Assembly (NCBI RefSeq): GCF_014284335.1 | Contig: NZ_JACOGF010000004.1 | Span: 372,001-436,000, forward strand | From: Undibacterium hunanense | Lineage (GTDB): Bacteria; Pseudomonadota; Gammaproteobacteria; Burkholderiales; Burkholderiaceae_D | DNA: 64,000 nucleotides | Reading direction: 5' to 3' | Shown: positions 43,564 to 52,832 of the stretch, one piece after another | Numbering within the stretch: position 1 is the first letter of the stretch | Layout: every line of letters begins with the position of its first letter | Notes under the pieces: model-generated | Databases searched by the model: none | Seen by the model: the letters and a program-made list of their open reading frames with translations, nothing else | What the model was told of the DNA's origin: nothing | Made by a program: the position numbers and the translations under genes

Positions 43564-45096
43564 ATGAACAAACCTACCTTTAACATCCGGACAGCCAGCA
43601 AGCTGATGCGTGCACTGGCTGCTGCCAGCGCGTTCAGTCTGCTTTCTGCCTGCGTCAGTTACCAGGGCATACAAAGCCAGGTACAACTTAAAACCCTGAA
43701 TGCAGATAGCGGGGCTTTCCCCGGGCAGGGCGGTAGTGGCAACTGGCCGGATAGCCAATGGGCCAGCAGCATCGGCGGTGCCGATTTACAAAAGCTGATC
43801 GATCAGGCATTGCAAAATAACCCCAGCCTGCAAGTTGCCGCTGCCCGCCTGCAGGCCGCGAAAGCAATAACTGCATCTGTAGGTGCCAATGAATTACCTT
43901 CAGTGAATGCCAGCTTTGACAGCACGTATCAGCGCTTTACTGAAAAGGGCCTGATACCGCCACCGTTGGCAGGTACTTACAATACCAACAACCAGTTGGC
44001 GCTGAATGCATCGTATGAGTTTGATTTCTGGGGCAAGCACAGCGCGGAAATGCGTGCCGCCCTGTCGCAGGAAAAAGTAGCTGAAGCCGAAGGCCAGAGT
44101 GTGCGCCTGATGCTGGGCAATGCCATTGCCCGTAGCTGGTTGCAATTGGCCCGACAAGCGGCGCAGCTTGAACTGAGCAAGCAGCAATTGGCGATTCGTG
44201 AAAAATTCGATCAACTGACACAGCAACGCGTCAAGGCCGGTCTGGAAACCAAAACGGAAACCCAGCAAAGTCTGATCCAGTTGTCCGGCCTGAAAAACGA
44301 CATCGCCCAATGGCAGGAAGCCATTGCCCTGACACGTAACCAGATCGCTGCCCTGCAAGGTCTGGGGCCAGAACAGGGTCGTGCTATTCCGCTACCACAA
44401 TTCAGGCAGGCCGCTGATACGGCTTTGCCTGGCAGTTTGCCGCTGGAATTGCTGGGGCGTCGTCCGGATATCGTGGCGGCACGCTGGCGCGTGGAAGCCA
44501 GTCAGGGTGAAGTGGATGTTGCCAAGACCCAGTTTTACCCGAATATCAATCTGGTCGGCTTTGCCGGTTTATCCAGCCTGGGTTTGAGCAATCTCTTGCA
44601 AAGCGGTAGCAGCATTATCGGCGTCGGCCCGGCAATACGCCTGCCGATTTTTGAAGGTGGACGTTTGCGTGCGCAACTGAAGGGCAAAGTGGCTTCCTAT
44701 GATGTGGCCGTTGCTACCTATAACCAAAGCCTGACCGATGCCCTGCATGAAGTAGCAGATCAGGTGCAGATACTGCAAGCCAGCCAGGCGCAGGCCACTG
44801 AACAGAAGGCTGCCGAACAGGCGGCCCGTGTCAGCCTGCAACTGGCGCAGCAAAGACAGAAAGCCGGCACTGCCAATATGTTGCCGGTATTGGCAGCGGA
44901 AAGCGCCGTATTGTCCCAGCAAAAACTGTCGCTGGACATCGCCATCCGCCATACCGAAAGCCAGATCAACCTGATCAAGGCGCTGGGTGGCGGCTATGAC
45001 AGCAAGACCAGTTTTGCACCTGCCGCCAGCCAGGCAAAAAGCAATACAAACATCAACAACACAACCGCAGCAAGCACATCGGAGGCCGCGTTATGA
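43564..45096 (+). CDS. Outer membrane efflux lipoprotein (NodT/OprM family)
   Basis: A 510-residue TolC-like channel. The lipobox is LLSAC at about residue 25-29. Two repeated outer membrane efflux domains carry the family motifs ASYEFDFWGKHSAEMRAAL and RRPDIVAARWRVEASQGEVDVAKTQFYPNINLVG. The ATG at 43564 follows the MarR stop by 32 bases; the upstream in-frame extension overlaps the MarR gene and was discarded. It forms the exit duct of the tripartite pump. The stop overlaps the next start (ATGA). Confidence 0.93.
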   Translation: MNKPTFNIRTASKLMRALAAASAFSLLSACVSYQGIQSQVQLKTLNADSGAFPGQGGSGNWPDSQWASSIGGADLQKLIDQALQNNPSLQVAAARLQAAKAITASVGANELPSVNASFDSTYQRFTEKGLIPPPLAGTYNTNNQLALNASYEFDFWGKHSAEMRAALSQEKVAEAEGQSVRLMLGNAIARSWLQLARQAAQLELSKQQLAIREKFDQLTQQRVKAGLETKTETQQSLIQLSGLKNDIAQWQEAIALTRNQIAALQGLGPEQGRAIPLPQFRQAADTALPGSLPLELLGRRPDIVAARWRVEASQGEVDVAKTQFYPNINLVGFAGLSSLGLSNLLQSGSSIIGVGPAIRLPIFEGGRLRAQLKGKVASYDVAVATYNQSLTDALHEVADQVQILQASQAQATEQKAAEQAARVSLQLAQQRQKAGTANMLPVLAAESAVLSQQKLSLDIAIRHTESQINLIKALGGGYDSKTSFAPAASQAKSNTNINNTTAASTSEAAL

Positions 45097-46334
45097 ACGC
45101 CCCAGCAACAAACAACCAAGATAAACCTGTTACAGCCCAGCCACCTGTCGAAGCAGCTCCGGAAAATGGCAAGCGCCGCGGTCTTCTGCTGATCGTCACC
45201 TTCATTATTCTTATTGCTGCTATTGCTTACGGTGCATGGTGGTGGCTGGTTGCCCGCAATTTTGAGCATACCGAAGATGCCTATGCCGCCGGCAATGTGG
45301 TGCAGGTGACATCGCAGGTTACTGGTACTGTGGTAGCGATTCATGCCGACGACACTGAACTGGTGCAAGCGGGTAAGCCGCTGGTAGAACTTGACAAGAC
45401 CGATGCCAGAGTGGCGGTTGATCAGGCCGAAGCACAACTGGCCCAGACGGTACGTGAAGTGCGTGTACTGTTCGCCAATAACGGCAGCCTGCAGGCCAAT
45501 GTCAGCCTGCGCAGCAGCGAAGTCGAAAAAGCCAAAGCAGATCTGGTCCGTCGTCAGCAATTGCTGAGCACAGGCGCAGTCTCTACTGAAGAACTGGAAC
45601 ATGCACGCAATGCCGTCAAGACGGCAGAAGCGGCCTTGCAGGCTGCCAATGAGCAGTTGACATCCAACCGCACGCTGACAGAAAACACCACCGTCACCCA
45701 GCATCCGAATGTGCTGCGCGCAGCCGCACGTTTGCGTGAAACCCTGCTGGCTTTAAGCCGTACCAGCCTGCCTGCACCGACCACTGGTTATGTTGCCAAG
45801 CGTGCGGTACAGGTCGGCCAGCGCATTGCTGCCGGTTCACCATTATTGTCCGTCGTGTCTTTGAATTCGCTGTGGGTTGATGCTAATTTCAAGGAAGTGC
45901 AACTGGCACATATGCGTATAGGCCAGGATGTGGAATTGCGTTCTGATGTGTATGGCGATGATGTCACCTACCATGGCAAGGTATTGGGCATGTCTGCCGG
46001 TACCGGTTCTGCCTTTGCCCTGTTGCCAGCGCAAAATGCCAGTGGTAACTGGATCAAGGTCGTGCAGCGCGTACCGGTACGTATTACCCTGGACCCGAAA
46101 GAGCTGGAAGCGCATCCCCTGCGTATCGGTGTGTCCATGCAGGTCAAGGTTAATATCTCGCAACAGCAGGGTGCACCGGTAACGGCGGCGACACGTACCA
46201 GCCCTGCGTATCAGACTGCCGTGTTTGAACAGAATGGCAAAGATGCCGATCAGCGCATTGCAGAAATCATTACCGCCAATCTGCCCGTCACCAAGGCCGT
46301 CACTAACGTTACCACCAACAACAAGGCCAAGTAA
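45093..46334 (+). CDS. emrA: EmrA/HlyD-type membrane fusion protein
   Basis: A 413-residue periplasmic adaptor with one N-terminal helix (about 30-52). A biotinyl-lipoyl-like segment is followed by a long alpha-helical hairpin (about 95-215). The beta-barrel part includes RTSLPAPTTGYVAKRAVQVGQRI and SLNSLWVDANFKEVQLAHMRIGQ, typical of EmrA. It bridges the inner membrane pump and the outer membrane channel. Coupled on both sides: ATGA with the channel gene and TAATG with emrB. Confidence 0.94.
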   Translation: MNAPATNNQDKPVTAQPPVEAAPENGKRRGLLLIVTFIILIAAIAYGAWWWLVARNFEHTEDAYAAGNVVQVTSQVTGTVVAIHADDTELVQAGKPLVELDKTDARVAVDQAEAQLAQTVREVRVLFANNGSLQANVSLRSSEVEKAKADLVRRQQLLSTGAVSTEELEHARNAVKTAEAALQAANEQLTSNRTLTENTTVTQHPNVLRAAARLRETLLALSRTSLPAPTTGYVAKRAVQVGQRIAAGSPLLSVVSLNSLWVDANFKEVQLAHMRIGQDVELRSDVYGDDVTYHGKVLGMSAGTGSAFALLPAQNASGNWIKVVQRVPVRITLDPKELEAHPLRIGVSMQVKVNISQQQGAPVTAATRTSPAYQTAVFEQNGKDADQRIAEIITANLPVTKAVTNVTTNNKAK

Positions 46335-47893
46335 TGAGCGCGGCACCACGTCCACAGGCACCGCATCCGCCACTGAAAGGACCGCAACTGGCGATGGGCA
46401 CACTGGCCCTGTCGCTGGCGGTCTTCATGAATGTGCTGGATTCGTCGATTGCCAATGTGTCGATACCGGCGATCTCCGGCAACCTGGGGGTGTCGCCGCA
46501 ACAGGGTACCTGGGTCATTACCTCGTTTGCGGTGGCGAATGCGATTTCCGTGCCGCTGACCGGCTGGCTGACGACCCATTTTGGCCAGGTCAGGCTGTTT
46601 CTGTCATCGATATTGCTATTCGTGATTTCATCATGGCTATGCGGCATGGCGCCGAATATCGAAATCCTGATTGCCGCCCGTATTTTGCAGGGGGCAGTTG
46701 CAGGCCCCATGATTCCCTTGTCGCAGGCTTTGCTGCTGGGTAGTTACCCGCCTTCCAAAAGCTCCATGGCCCTGGCCTTATGGGGCATGACAACCCTGGT
46801 CGCGCCGATTATGGGGCCTTTGCTTGGGGGCTGGATATCGGACAATTATACGTGGCCATGGATCTTTTATATCAATATCCCGGTGGGCTTGTTTACTGCC
46901 TGGGCCACCTGGTCCATTTATCGCAAGCGTGAATCACAGATCAAGAATCTGCCTATCGACAAGGTAGGTCTGTTTCTGCTCGTCATCTGGGTCGGTGCCT
47001 TGCAGTTGATGCTGGACAAGGGCAAGGAACTGGATTGGTTTAATTCCGGCGAAATTATCCTGCTGACCGTGGTTGCTGTTGTAGGCCTGATTTATTTCGT
47101 CATCTGGGAACTGGGGCAAGATCATCCCGTGGTAGATCTGTCGCTGTTCAAGGGGCGTAATTTCAGCGCCGGTGTGATCGCCATTTCCATCGGTTACGGC
47201 CTGTTCTTCGGCAGCCTGGTCATCATGCCTTTGTGGTTGCAGACACAGTTGTCGTATACCGCGACCGAGGCCGGCAAGGTCATGGCACCAGTGGGTATAT
47301 TTGCGATTTTGCTGTCACCCATCATAGGCAAGATATTACCCAAGGTAGATGCCAGAAAAATTGCCTCTGCCGCCTTCCTCGGGTTTGCACTGGTGTTCTT
47401 TTTGCGCTCAGGCTTCAACACGGAAGTGGACACCTATACCTTGCTGATACCCACGCTGATACAGGGCGCAGCCATGTCCATGTTCTTTATTCCGCTGACG
47501 TCAATCATTCTGTCTGGCCAGCCACCGGACAAAATCCCGGCGGCATCCGGCCTGTCGAATTTCGTACGTATCATGTGCGGCGGCATGGGGGCTTCCATCA
47601 TGACGACCATCTGGGATAGCCGCAGCACCCTGCACCACGCCCAGATGACCGAACTGACCGGCAGCAGCTATCCGACCTTTGTGCAAAGCATGCAAAACCT
47701 GATACAGCAGGGCATACCGGAACAGGGTGCCTACGCCATCATAGACCGCACCATCAGCGTACAGGCGAGTACCATGGCGGCGACAGATATCTTCTGGATG
47801 TCAGCCTATATGTTTATCGGCCTGATTGGCCTGGTGTGGCTGACCAAGCCGAAGAAATCGGCAGTGCCGGTGGATGCGGGTGGTGCGCATTAG
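46334..47893 (+). CDS. emrB: EmrB-type DHA2 multidrug MFS transporter
   Basis: A 519-residue, 14-helix drug:proton antiporter. It contains VFMNVLDSSIANVSIPAISGNLG (helix 1 motif of DHA2 pumps), LTTHFGQVRLF and the helix 5 motif GPLLGGWISDNYTWPWIFYINIPVG. It forms the inner membrane part of the tripartite pump. The operon ends 43 bases later at a bidirectional terminator. Likely substrates are hydrophobic toxic compounds. Confidence 0.95.
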   Translation: MSAAPRPQAPHPPLKGPQLAMGTLALSLAVFMNVLDSSIANVSIPAISGNLGVSPQQGTWVITSFAVANAISVPLTGWLTTHFGQVRLFLSSILLFVISSWLCGMAPNIEILIAARILQGAVAGPMIPLSQALLLGSYPPSKSSMALALWGMTTLVAPIMGPLLGGWISDNYTWPWIFYINIPVGLFTAWATWSIYRKRESQIKNLPIDKVGLFLLVIWVGALQLMLDKGKELDWFNSGEIILLTVVAVVGLIYFVIWELGQDHPVVDLSLFKGRNFSAGVIAISIGYGLFFGSLVIMPLWLQTQLSYTATEAGKVMAPVGIFAILLSPIIGKILPKVDARKIASAAFLGFALVFFLRSGFNTEVDTYTLLIPTLIQGAAMSMFFIPLTSIILSGQPPDKIPAASGLSNFVRIMCGGMGASIMTTIWDSRSTLHHAQMTELTGSSYPTFVQSMQNLIQQGIPEQGAYAIIDRTISVQASTMAATDIFWMSAYMFIGLIGLVWLTKPKKSAVPVDAGGAH

Positions 47894-47935
47894 GTGATAA
47901 CGAGGGTGATGATGAGGGTATCGTCGCGATGAAGA

Positions 47936-47970
47936 AAAAGCCCGGCAGTTTTGCCGGGCTTTTGTTTTTT
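47936..47970. terminator. Bidirectional terminator, emrB / TonB receptor
   Basis: AAAAGCCCGGCA and TGCCGGGCTTTT pair around GTTT, with T-rich tails on both strands (TTTTGTTTTTT on +, TTTTTCTTC on minus). It serves both convergent genes. Confidence 0.9.
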
Positions 47971-47990
47971 ACAGATGTTGCAATGCCTGA

Positions 47991-50411
47991 TCAGAACTTG
48001 GCATCGAAGCGTACACCCACGTAACGGAAGGCATCACGGGCCGGGCTCCAGGTGGTGTTGGTGACGGCGATCACCGGATTCGGGGCTTTGGAACTCCAGC
48101 TTCCCAGGCCGGTAAAGCCGGTGTTGGCATAATGTTTGTTGAACAGGTTATTGATAAAGAAACTCAGCTTGTATCTGCTTTGTTTGTCTTTGATACCAAA
48201 TCCCAGGTTGGTCACGCTATAGCCGGCGACCGACAGTGTCGGGTCCTGATTCAGGTTGGTCAATACTTCGCTTTGGTAACGGACTGCTGCAGTTATAAAG
48301 GCATCGAAAGAATTATCTTTCAGGCGGATATCGTATTGCCCGCCCAGATTGGCCTTGATCTTCGGTGCATTTGGCATCCGTCCACCGGCCAGGTCTTGCA
48401 CATTCTGTCCGCCATACTGTGCTGATTTCAACTGACACGCTGCATTAAATCCACCATTCGATGTATCTGTGACGTTGTAGCAGGGGGCATTCGGAAATTC
48501 GGTAATGCTGGCGTCGGTATAGGCGACACTGCCATTGATGATGAAATCAGTCGTCACCAGTGCCGAGATATCCATTTCCACACCACGGGTCTGTACCCCG
48601 CCGACGCTGTTGAGGCGGGTGACATACGTGGTCGTGCCAGGCAAATAACCGCCAGAATTTTGCTGATAATTCTTGAATTTGCTGTTGAAGGCGGCCAGGT
48701 TCAAGGTCAGACGGTTGTTCAGGAAATTGCCTTTCAGGCCCAGTTCAAACGTATTGGACGTTTCTGAATGTACAGGCTGTTGGGCGGCCGTGGCAGCATT
48801 CAGGCTGCTGGTCAGGTCATAAGCCAGACCCTTGTAGCCGGTGGCACCCAGTGCATACGCCATCAGGTTTTTACTGAACTGATGTTGCAGGCTCAGTTTG
48901 CCGGTGGTGGCATTTTCTGTGTTGTCCACACTGGAATACGAGGCAGTCGGAACGAACGCGCCGGGTGGCGGTGCGCCTGTCGTAAAATGATAGCCCGAGG
49001 TTTCACGGTTATAACGCAGACCGGCAAGCACGCTGTAATCCTTGGCAAAATCCCAGCTTACCTGGCCAAAGATCGCCTTGTTTTCATTGTAGGTATCGGT
49101 GAAATACTGGGTCGGCGTACTCAGGGCGATGCCGTTATAACCGCGGATGAAGTGGCGGTCGATGGCATTCCATCCATACCACAGGCCGGCTACATATTTG
49201 ACGGGCTGGTTATCGGGTGAAGTCAGACGCAGTTCCTGGGTTCTGGAAATGACATCGAAAGTACCGTACTGCACATAACCTTCGTTGACGCCAGCCGGCT
49301 TACCGTTTGCCAGTGGGTAATACAGCAGGGTAGGGACATCGACAAAATCCTGGTCACGCGAATCATTCGCATAATACTTGTCCAGCGAGGTGATGGAACT
49401 TAACGTGGCACCATTCGGCATGGCATAGTTGATGCGCAAGCCAAAGCCACGACTGGTGGATTCCTGCCCGGTCTTGGTGTCATTGCGAATGTCTGTATTG
49501 TAAGGCCCGATATTGATACCCTGCAGCAGCGTGGTGGCAGGCAGTTGTGCGACATTTGACAGCAATGCCCCCTGCAATGGCGTCACGCTGGTTGCGACCA
49601 GGGCACAGCAGGTGGTGTTGGAATAGCTGTAGCGAGGGGTGAAATCAATGTCCAGCGTATCGGTCGGATGCCAGCTCAGTTTCGCCATGAAGGTCTTGCC
49701 GCCGGAGCCATTGGTTTTGGTGCCGGTAGTCAGGTTATTGACATTGCCGGCGAAGCGGGTGTCGCTGGCAGCGATGCGAAAGCCGAATTTTTCTGACAGT
49801 TCACCACCGTAGCTGCCGCCGACGCGCCATTCGCCATCACTGGTGTACAAAGTGCTGAAATTGCCTGCCAGAGGGCCGGAAATCGGCTTGGTCGTGACAT
49901 TCACGGCACCGGCAATGGCGCTTTTACCAAACAGGGTGCTTTGTGGTCCTTTCAGGATTTCTATCCTGGCGATATCCGTCAAATCCTGGAATGCCTTGAC
50001 CTGCATCCCCATGGGAATGTCATCGATGATAACGGCCACGTCAGCTTCCACGCCTATGCCTATCGAGGTGGTGCCTATGCCACGCATATTGATACCGTTA
50101 TTCGCGGGTGTGGTGCCGTAGGTGATGGTCAGTGCCGGTGACAGGTTGATGACGTCGGCAAATTCGCGAACATTATTTCTTTGCAGTACAGCATCGCCCA
50201 ATACCGTGATGGCCAGCGGAACCTGTTCCAGTTTTTCTATGCGTTTATTGGCAGATACGATGACCTCTTCCAGTTTTGGTTGCTCGGCCGTGGTAGCTGG
50301 TGCCTGTTGTGCTGTGGCGGTCTGCATCATGCTCAACAGCGCCAGCGCTACCGCTGAAGTGATGGGCAAGAGTCGGCATGTTTGCCTTGGTCGTGATGGT
50401 TTGTTGCGCAT
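47991..50411 (-). CDS. TonB-dependent receptor of the uronan locus
   Basis: An 806-residue receptor. It has a signal peptide ending at ATAQ, a TonB box LEEVIVSANKR, a plug with LQRNNVREFADVINLSPAL and IEILKGPQSTLFGKSAIAGAVNVTTK, and a barrel ending FRYVGVRFDAKF. The plug type matches receptors for glycans and siderophores; its position beside a candidate secreted lyase and uronate genes suggests oligosaccharide uptake. GGAG lies nine bases before the ATG. No copy of the locus operator lies in its short upstream gap, so it may be read through from the lyase gene. Confidence 0.9.
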   Translation of the reverse strand: MRNKPSRPRQTCRLLPITSAVALALLSMMQTATAQQAPATTAEQPKLEEVIVSANKRIEKLEQVPLAITVLGDAVLQRNNVREFADVINLSPALTITYGTTPANNGINMRGIGTTSIGIGVEADVAVIIDDIPMGMQVKAFQDLTDIARIEILKGPQSTLFGKSAIAGAVNVTTKPISGPLAGNFSTLYTSDGEWRVGGSYGGELSEKFGFRIAASDTRFAGNVNNLTTGTKTNGSGGKTFMAKLSWHPTDTLDIDFTPRYSYSNTTCCALVATSVTPLQGALLSNVAQLPATTLLQGINIGPYNTDIRNDTKTGQESTSRGFGLRINYAMPNGATLSSITSLDKYYANDSRDQDFVDVPTLLYYPLANGKPAGVNEGYVQYGTFDVISRTQELRLTSPDNQPVKYVAGLWYGWNAIDRHFIRGYNGIALSTPTQYFTDTYNENKAIFGQVSWDFAKDYSVLAGLRYNRETSGYHFTTGAPPPGAFVPTASYSSVDNTENATTGKLSLQHQFSKNLMAYALGATGYKGLAYDLTSSLNAATAAQQPVHSETSNTFELGLKGNFLNNRLTLNLAAFNSKFKNYQQNSGGYLPGTTTYVTRLNSVGGVQTRGVEMDISALVTTDFIINGSVAYTDASITEFPNAPCYNVTDTSNGGFNAACQLKSAQYGGQNVQDLAGGRMPNAPKIKANLGGQYDIRLKDNSFDAFITAAVRYQSEVLTNLNQDPTLSVAGYSVTNLGFGIKDKQSRYKLSFFINNLFNKHYANTGFTGLGSWSSKAPNPVIAVTNTTWSPARDAFRYVGVRFDAKF

Positions 50412-50551
50412 TTTTCTATCTCCTGATAATTGTTTTTTATTGGTGTTGCTGGGTATTTCTGGTGTTGCAATTGAAAATCACTGCTGCATCAACAAGCTTG
50501 CTGATGTTGAATTTGCACAGAGAATTCCGGTGTGGTTCATCCAATGAATAA

Positions 50552-50590
50552 ATCAGTGGTATTTATCAATGGTATTCATCAATGGTATTT
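50552..50590. repeat. 13-bp tandem repeat across a stop codon
   Basis: Three head-to-tail units, ATCAGTGGTATTT, ATCAATGGTATTC and ATCAATGGTATTT. The last covers the stop codon and final codons of the minus-strand lyase-like gene. Confidence 0.8.
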
Positions 50591-52468
50591 TATGGACCAG
50601 CTAATCGTGATGGGCGTATCGAAACTGAAGGCTTTGCGTTCACAGATCACCAGGGTCTTCATGGGTCCGTTTGGCGATTTGAAATTTTCTGTATCGAGGC
50701 TGGCCCTGGCGCTACAGTGATCCATGCCTGTGACTGTAAATTCACTCAGATCACCTTTGTTGAAGTGGATGGTATTGCCACTGATTTCAGGCATTTCTGA
50801 AAAGCTGGCAAATTCCAGTGACACCTGGCGCACCCCCAGTTTTTCTGTGGGCAGATACTGGTCTGTCCGGGTGATTGTGCCTGCGCTCAGACGGTAGCTG
50901 GTATTCAGTTGTATGCGTGCATCCGGTACTGGTTTCTGATTGACTGGGCCGATTCTGGTCAGGCTGTCCTGGTGATAACTGACCTCATAGGCTTGCTGGT
51001 TTTTTGTATTGCGGATGTTCTTGATAAAGGCCGTGGCGATCAGTTCACTGCCGTCATTCAAGGTAAATTTGGGCAGCAATTGCGGATGCTGATAGCCGCT
51101 GTCAGCAATGCCGGCAACCAGCAGATTGGAAAATGGCAAGGGATAATAAGGGCTGTTGCCGTGCTGGCTGGCACCACCATTCACCATCAGCAAACTGAAT
51201 ACATGTCCTGCATCTCTATAGATGGCGAGCGCTCTGTCGTATTCGCCACGGGCAAACCAGGTGAACTCAAATGCGGGTTGTGTCTGGTTCAGCCATGCTG
51301 CCAGATCCTGCTTGGGTAATGTGTCCTGGTATCCCATCTGACGCCACAGGTCATTGGCCGAGATCAGTTGGTGCAGCAGTGAGAAATTTTCGCCCAGTAT
51401 GCGGTGTATGCCGCGATAGTCGTCCGTTTTCCGGCCCTGACCCCACAGATCGACAGACCTGGTTTTTTTGTCGTACCAGAAATCAACGTATTTGGCGACA
51501 ATGCGGGTGGAATAGGCGTAGGCATATTCTTTCTCTTGCGGGCTCAATATGTTCAGGTAGGCAGATACCGTCAGTATGTCAAGCACGGCAGTTTCGCCAT
51601 AGGCACCGATACTGCGTCCAAAACTGAAACCATCGCCGGATACATTGCCCAGGCGGAAGGCAATGTCAGTTGCTTTTCTTAACTTGACTTTCAATTCTGG
51701 TGTGACTTCCATGCCGGTTTCTATGAAACGTCCGCAGATTTCTGAAATCAGCAAAATGCTGTAGCGGTCAAAACGGCCTTCACCTTCGGTTTCATCAGAA
51801 AAACCATAGGTGCCGGAATGTTGTTCATAATGATCCAGCAGTTTTTTCAACAGGCTTTGGCTTGCTGTTTCGTCTTCCCAGCCCAGCAGCATGCGCAGGC
51901 GTGCCACACCAAATGCCACACCGTAATAATTGGTCGGTAACTGTATAAGTTTGAAATCTGTTTGTGTGACGAAGCTGCGCCAGTCCAGTTTTTTCTTCAG
52001 TGCATCCAGTGTTTTTGCTGTGAGTGCCTGCTCCAGCAAACCATTTTTCTTTAACTCGTACAGCGTCAGCAGATAGTAGTAGATGCCCCAGGTGTGATTG
52101 TCCATGCCGACAGTCAATTCCGCCGATTCGCGAAAATCACGCAGATAGGGGGCAAGATATTTTCCTTCATGCTTTGCGTTCAGCAGCAGGTGGCCCAGGC
52201 CGGAAGCGATTTTCCCTGGTAAAAACTTATCCTTGCCGTTGAAGGCAGGGTAGCCATTGAGTGTGGTGTTTTCTTTTTCAGCCAGCAGCTTTTGCGCCAG
52301 ATAGGCCAGTTGCGGATATAGCTCGGACTGCACAATCTTGTCCATGGCAACATTCGCCAGTGGCGGTTCATAGACGACTTTGGCGGTGTCACTGGCAGCG
52401 ATCACCGGGGCAGATGTGAGCGTGGTGAGTACGGTGAGCAGAATGCAAATTCGGGGCAAGAAATTCAT
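50579..52468 (-). CDS. Secreted candidate polysaccharide lyase
   Basis: A 629-residue exported protein, signal peptide ending near VIAA. The N-terminal two thirds are helical with repeated aromatic and charged segments. They include VGMDNHTWGIYYYLLTLYEL, LPTNYYGVAFGVARLRMLLG and GEGRFDRYSILLISEICGRF, the pattern of an alpha/alpha-toroid. The C-terminal third looks beta-rich. Asn, His, Tyr and Arg in these segments could be catalytic, as in toroid lyases. I cannot assign a polysaccharide lyase family. Context (receptor, uronate dehydrogenase, second lyase, shared operators) supports attack on a uronic-acid polymer. Two operators lie upstream. Confidence 0.7.
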   Translation of the reverse strand: MNFLPRICILLTVLTTLTSAPVIAASDTAKVVYEPPLANVAMDKIVQSELYPQLAYLAQKLLAEKENTTLNGYPAFNGKDKFLPGKIASGLGHLLLNAKHEGKYLAPYLRDFRESAELTVGMDNHTWGIYYYLLTLYELKKNGLLEQALTAKTLDALKKKLDWRSFVTQTDFKLIQLPTNYYGVAFGVARLRMLLGWEDETASQSLLKKLLDHYEQHSGTYGFSDETEGEGRFDRYSILLISEICGRFIETGMEVTPELKVKLRKATDIAFRLGNVSGDGFSFGRSIGAYGETAVLDILTVSAYLNILSPQEKEYAYAYSTRIVAKYVDFWYDKKTRSVDLWGQGRKTDDYRGIHRILGENFSLLHQLISANDLWRQMGYQDTLPKQDLAAWLNQTQPAFEFTWFARGEYDRALAIYRDAGHVFSLLMVNGGASQHGNSPYYPLPFSNLLVAGIADSGYQHPQLLPKFTLNDGSELIATAFIKNIRNTKNQQAYEVSYHQDSLTRIGPVNQKPVPDARIQLNTSYRLSAGTITRTDQYLPTEKLGVRQVSLEFASFSEMPEISGNTIHFNKGDLSEFTVTGMDHCSARASLDTENFKSPNGPMKTLVICERKAFSFDTPITISWSIKYH

Positions 52469-52541
52469 CAGCTATAACCTGGCAGGTTTGTTCTTGCTTG
52501 CAAGGTGTGAAGAGTACCTGGAGCAAGCTTGAAATTATTTA

Positions 52542-52555
52542 GGAAAACGTTTAAC
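52542..52555. promoter_or_regulatory. LacI-type operator 1 of the uronan locus
   Basis: GGAAAACGTTTAAC matches the palindrome GTTAAACGTTTAAC at 12 of 14 positions. It lies about 75 bases before the lyase-like start. Confidence 0.75.
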
Positions 52556-52683
52556 TGGATAATAGTGAAGAAAAGATCGAGAGTAAAGTAGCAGAAATCA
52601 TTTTTTTGTATTCGTTGTAGTGCGACAACGGCGGGGGTGGGGAATATCGGCCTCTTGCCAGCTTGCAGGAAAATAAAGAAAAT

Positions 52684-52697
52684 GGAAAACGTTTAAC
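52684..52697. promoter_or_regulatory. LacI-type operator 2 of the uronan locus
   Basis: An identical GGAAAACGTTTAAC, 142 bases from operator 1 centre to centre, between the lyase-like gene and the LacI stop. The pair could allow a repression loop. Confidence 0.75.
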
Positions 52698-52832
52698 AAT
52701 AGATTTGCGAGGTCGGGATAGCTTGTCTGATGCGCTATATGTGTGCGATCAGTGCGCTGTAGGTACGCTATATGTGCGGAGTACGTGCCGCAGTATGTGC
52801 TGGAGTAGGTGTGGTAGTGGCAGTCTTTGAGA

